DNA of 64,000 bases, from NCBI GenBank assembly GCA_043228905.1, contig JBHGNT010000015.1, forward strand, positions 3,720,001 through 3,784,000, in the 5' to 3' direction. Below are positions 62,308-64,000 of the stretch, piece after piece (the first letter of the stretch is position 1; each line of letters opens with the position of its first letter). The notes beneath the pieces were generated by a model. The model was not told the DNA's origin. It saw only the letters and a program-made list of their open reading frames with translations, and made no database searches. The stretch is from Azolla caroliniana (lineage: Eukaryota > Polypodiophyta). A program made the position numbers and the translations under genes.

Positions 62308-63957
62308 TTACCACCCACATTGCTTTGGGCAGACAGCAGCTTTATGTCCAGGATAGCCGCAAATAAAACATGATGGGATGCTCCTGCACATTTTTTTAAT
62401 TTGAATCAGCTTATGTAACTTCTTCATAGTAAGAGAGTTTGCAACAGATCCTTTATGGCATTAATGCAGTGTATGTACCTTTGAAATTGTCCATCAATGC
62501 CCCGATATACAACACTAATGCCCTGGTATCCAACATTACCGCCTGGATATCCTCCGTAACCATTTCCATTACTGCCCTGATCTCTGATACCGGATCGTGG
62601 TTCCTCTCTTCTATATGGACCCCTATTTCCAGATGTAACTGACCGTCCATATTGTCCTCCCATTCTACCTCCCTGTACTGCAAATCTTCCATAACTATCC
62701 CATGGATCTTCATCATGTTGAAGTTTTGATAGCTGCATTGAACCAAAAGAAAATCAAATTGTCCCTTGTCATTTGGATGGTTTATGATGCCAACTCAGTA
62801 AAAACTCTGCAATCACTTACAACAGTATTTTCCTTAAGACTAGCCTTCACAAATTTGAACTAGTTACTAGATCATTTAATTGAGTATAATCCACCCATTT
62901 GAAATTATTTATCCTGGCATGATAATATATTAAATAATCTTTGTTCCATTAATTTTGTGTGGTGATTCTGAGAAAGAAATGATTCATATTGGCTCTAGCA
63001 CAGGCACTTTGCAAGAACTGAAAGACCTATTGTACCCTGTCTCTAAGTAAGCATACTTTTGAAAGTAGTCCACCCTTCAATAGGAACATGTGATAGGATC
63101 TAACATTAATTTATGAGAATCTAGACTAGGCATATATGACATCAAATTCACGAAATGAAATCTAGAAGAGACTGTAGGCTCCAACGAGTTTACAAATGCC
63201 TAGAAAAAGACTGTATGAGACAAATCATTAAAAGAGACTAGAAGAGAAAGCCTATATCACACAAGTTTAATCTCTCACCTGTTCCTGTGTAGCAAGAGAC
63301 TTGGATGAAGGTGGCTGTATGAATCCACTTATATAAGCGATTGCAGCTGCAAGTGCATGAGCTCCCTGTTCCTGCAACAGCATTTCAGCCATCGGAAGAA
63401 AAGCAGATCTCAATTCAGGATGTACTCTGTTCAATGCTTCTTGGGCTTGCTCCGATGATGCCCTGAGAAAATCATGTGGACTTGGAGCCTTTATAAGCTC
63501 AAACTTACAACCAATATCCCTTTCAATCATTTTCACTGTTCTTAGCTGAGAATCTGTATACATCAGTATTGTTATCCCATCTTTACCGGCCCGCCCTGTT
63601 CTACCAGAGCGATGCACAAATGTCTCTGAATCATTTGGAATCTCAAAGTGGATAACCTGTCACAAACAAGCACAAGGAAATGAGCAGCTATTACCTATAC
63701 TGAAGCATTAGAAAACAAAGAATATTCCTTACAAGGTCAACATTTGCAACATCGAGCCCACGTGCAGCTACATCGGTTGCAACTAAGACAGAAAACATCC
63801 CATTTCGAAATGCAGCTAGAGTCTTCTCCCTCTGAACTTGAGTAATACCGCCATGCAACGCTTTTGCTCCCAGCATTCGATTCAAGGATAGTGATACCTC
63901 GTCAGCATCTTTTTTGGTTCGTGTAAAAACTATAGTTTTCCTGCCTTTACCGTATAC
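62308..63957 (-). CDS. RH3: DEAD-box RNA helicase with GUCT domain and zinc knuckle, RH3-like, 3' part only
   Basis: Minus-strand exons: 63957-63733, 63656-63279, 62732-62479 and 62383-62308 (TAA). The gene continues beyond the right edge, so the N-terminus, presequence and helicase motifs Q to III are missing; 310 residues are visible. The visible part begins in the second RecA domain: [25 protein letters not shown], motif [21 protein letters not shown] and motif [17 protein letters not shown] domain follows ([13 protein letters not shown] to [17 protein letters not shown]), then a Gly/Arg/Tyr-rich stretch and a terminal [14 protein letters not shown] zinc knuckle (CX2CX4HX4C). GUCT plus this knuckle points to the chloroplast RH3 group, which helps group II intron splicing and ribosome assembly. 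The nucleolar RH7 group also has GUCT but I do not expect a knuckle there. Assignment between them rests on sequence recollection. Confidence 0.88.
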
Positions 63958-64000
63958 CTGCATCAAAAGTCCTATTATAGTATTCTCTCAATCATAGAAC

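Noticed and set aside
1-64000. tRNA, rRNA or other structured RNA genes
   Set aside because: I looked for tRNA-type A and B box words (such as GGTTCGAATCC) and found none in suitable context; a dedicated covariance search could still find one.

Overview
This is nuclear DNA of a land plant. The genes are split by many GT-AG introns, the intergenic DNA is AT-rich and scattered with transposon remnants and microsatellites, and several products belong to plant-only families: a plant-type ARID-PHD protein, a NEK6-type kinase, a DUF1005 protein and PLS-class PPR proteins. Two very long intronless PLS-type PPR genes, with monotonous 'NALVDMYAKCG' modules and a lot of short tandem duplication, suggest a non-seed vascular plant, most likely a fern. 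That placement is inferred from style, not from a marker gene.

Layout on the + strand and then the - strand. 1-8 kb (+): a 15-exon ARID plus PHD-finger chromatin protein (ARID4-like). 8-16 kb: intergenic, with a long inverted-repeat (foldback) element at 14.2-14.6 kb. 16.1-20.8 kb (+): a 13-exon NEK6-like kinase. 20.8-26.8 kb: intergenic, with a dead LINE reverse transcriptase on the - strand. 26.85-30.45 kb (+): a single-exon PLS/E-type PPR protein with nine near-identical triplets. 30.5-32.7 kb: a possible solo LTR and a tandem duplication. 32.7-35.2 kb (+): a two-exon gene for a 95-residue plant protein of unknown function. 39.1-41.2 kb (+): an ORMDL sphingolipid regulator with telomere-like repeats in its leader. 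43.7-46.8 kb (-): a second single-exon PLS/E-type PPR protein. 50.6-52.4 kb (+): a two-exon DUF1005 protein. 54.5-59.5 kb (-): a 10-exon plant protein of unknown function. 59.8-60.1 kb: a very clean Mutator-like MITE. 62.3 kb to the right edge (-): the 3' half of a DEAD-box RNA helicase with GUCT domain and zinc knuckle (RH3-like).

The genes are independent transcription units and do not form a pathway. Two themes recur: organelle RNA metabolism (two PPR proteins and the RH3-like helicase) and chromatin/cell regulation (ARID4-like, NEK6-like). All exon models were joined by hand from splice consensus, reading phase and protein-family continuity, and every complete model closes in frame.

I do not see a convincing undescribed biological system. 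The most informative signals are the MITE inserted into one copy of a tandem duplication (with its empty site next door), the homogenised PPR array whose predicted RNA code is almost all one letter, and degenerate minisatellites in introns and leaders of many of these genes.
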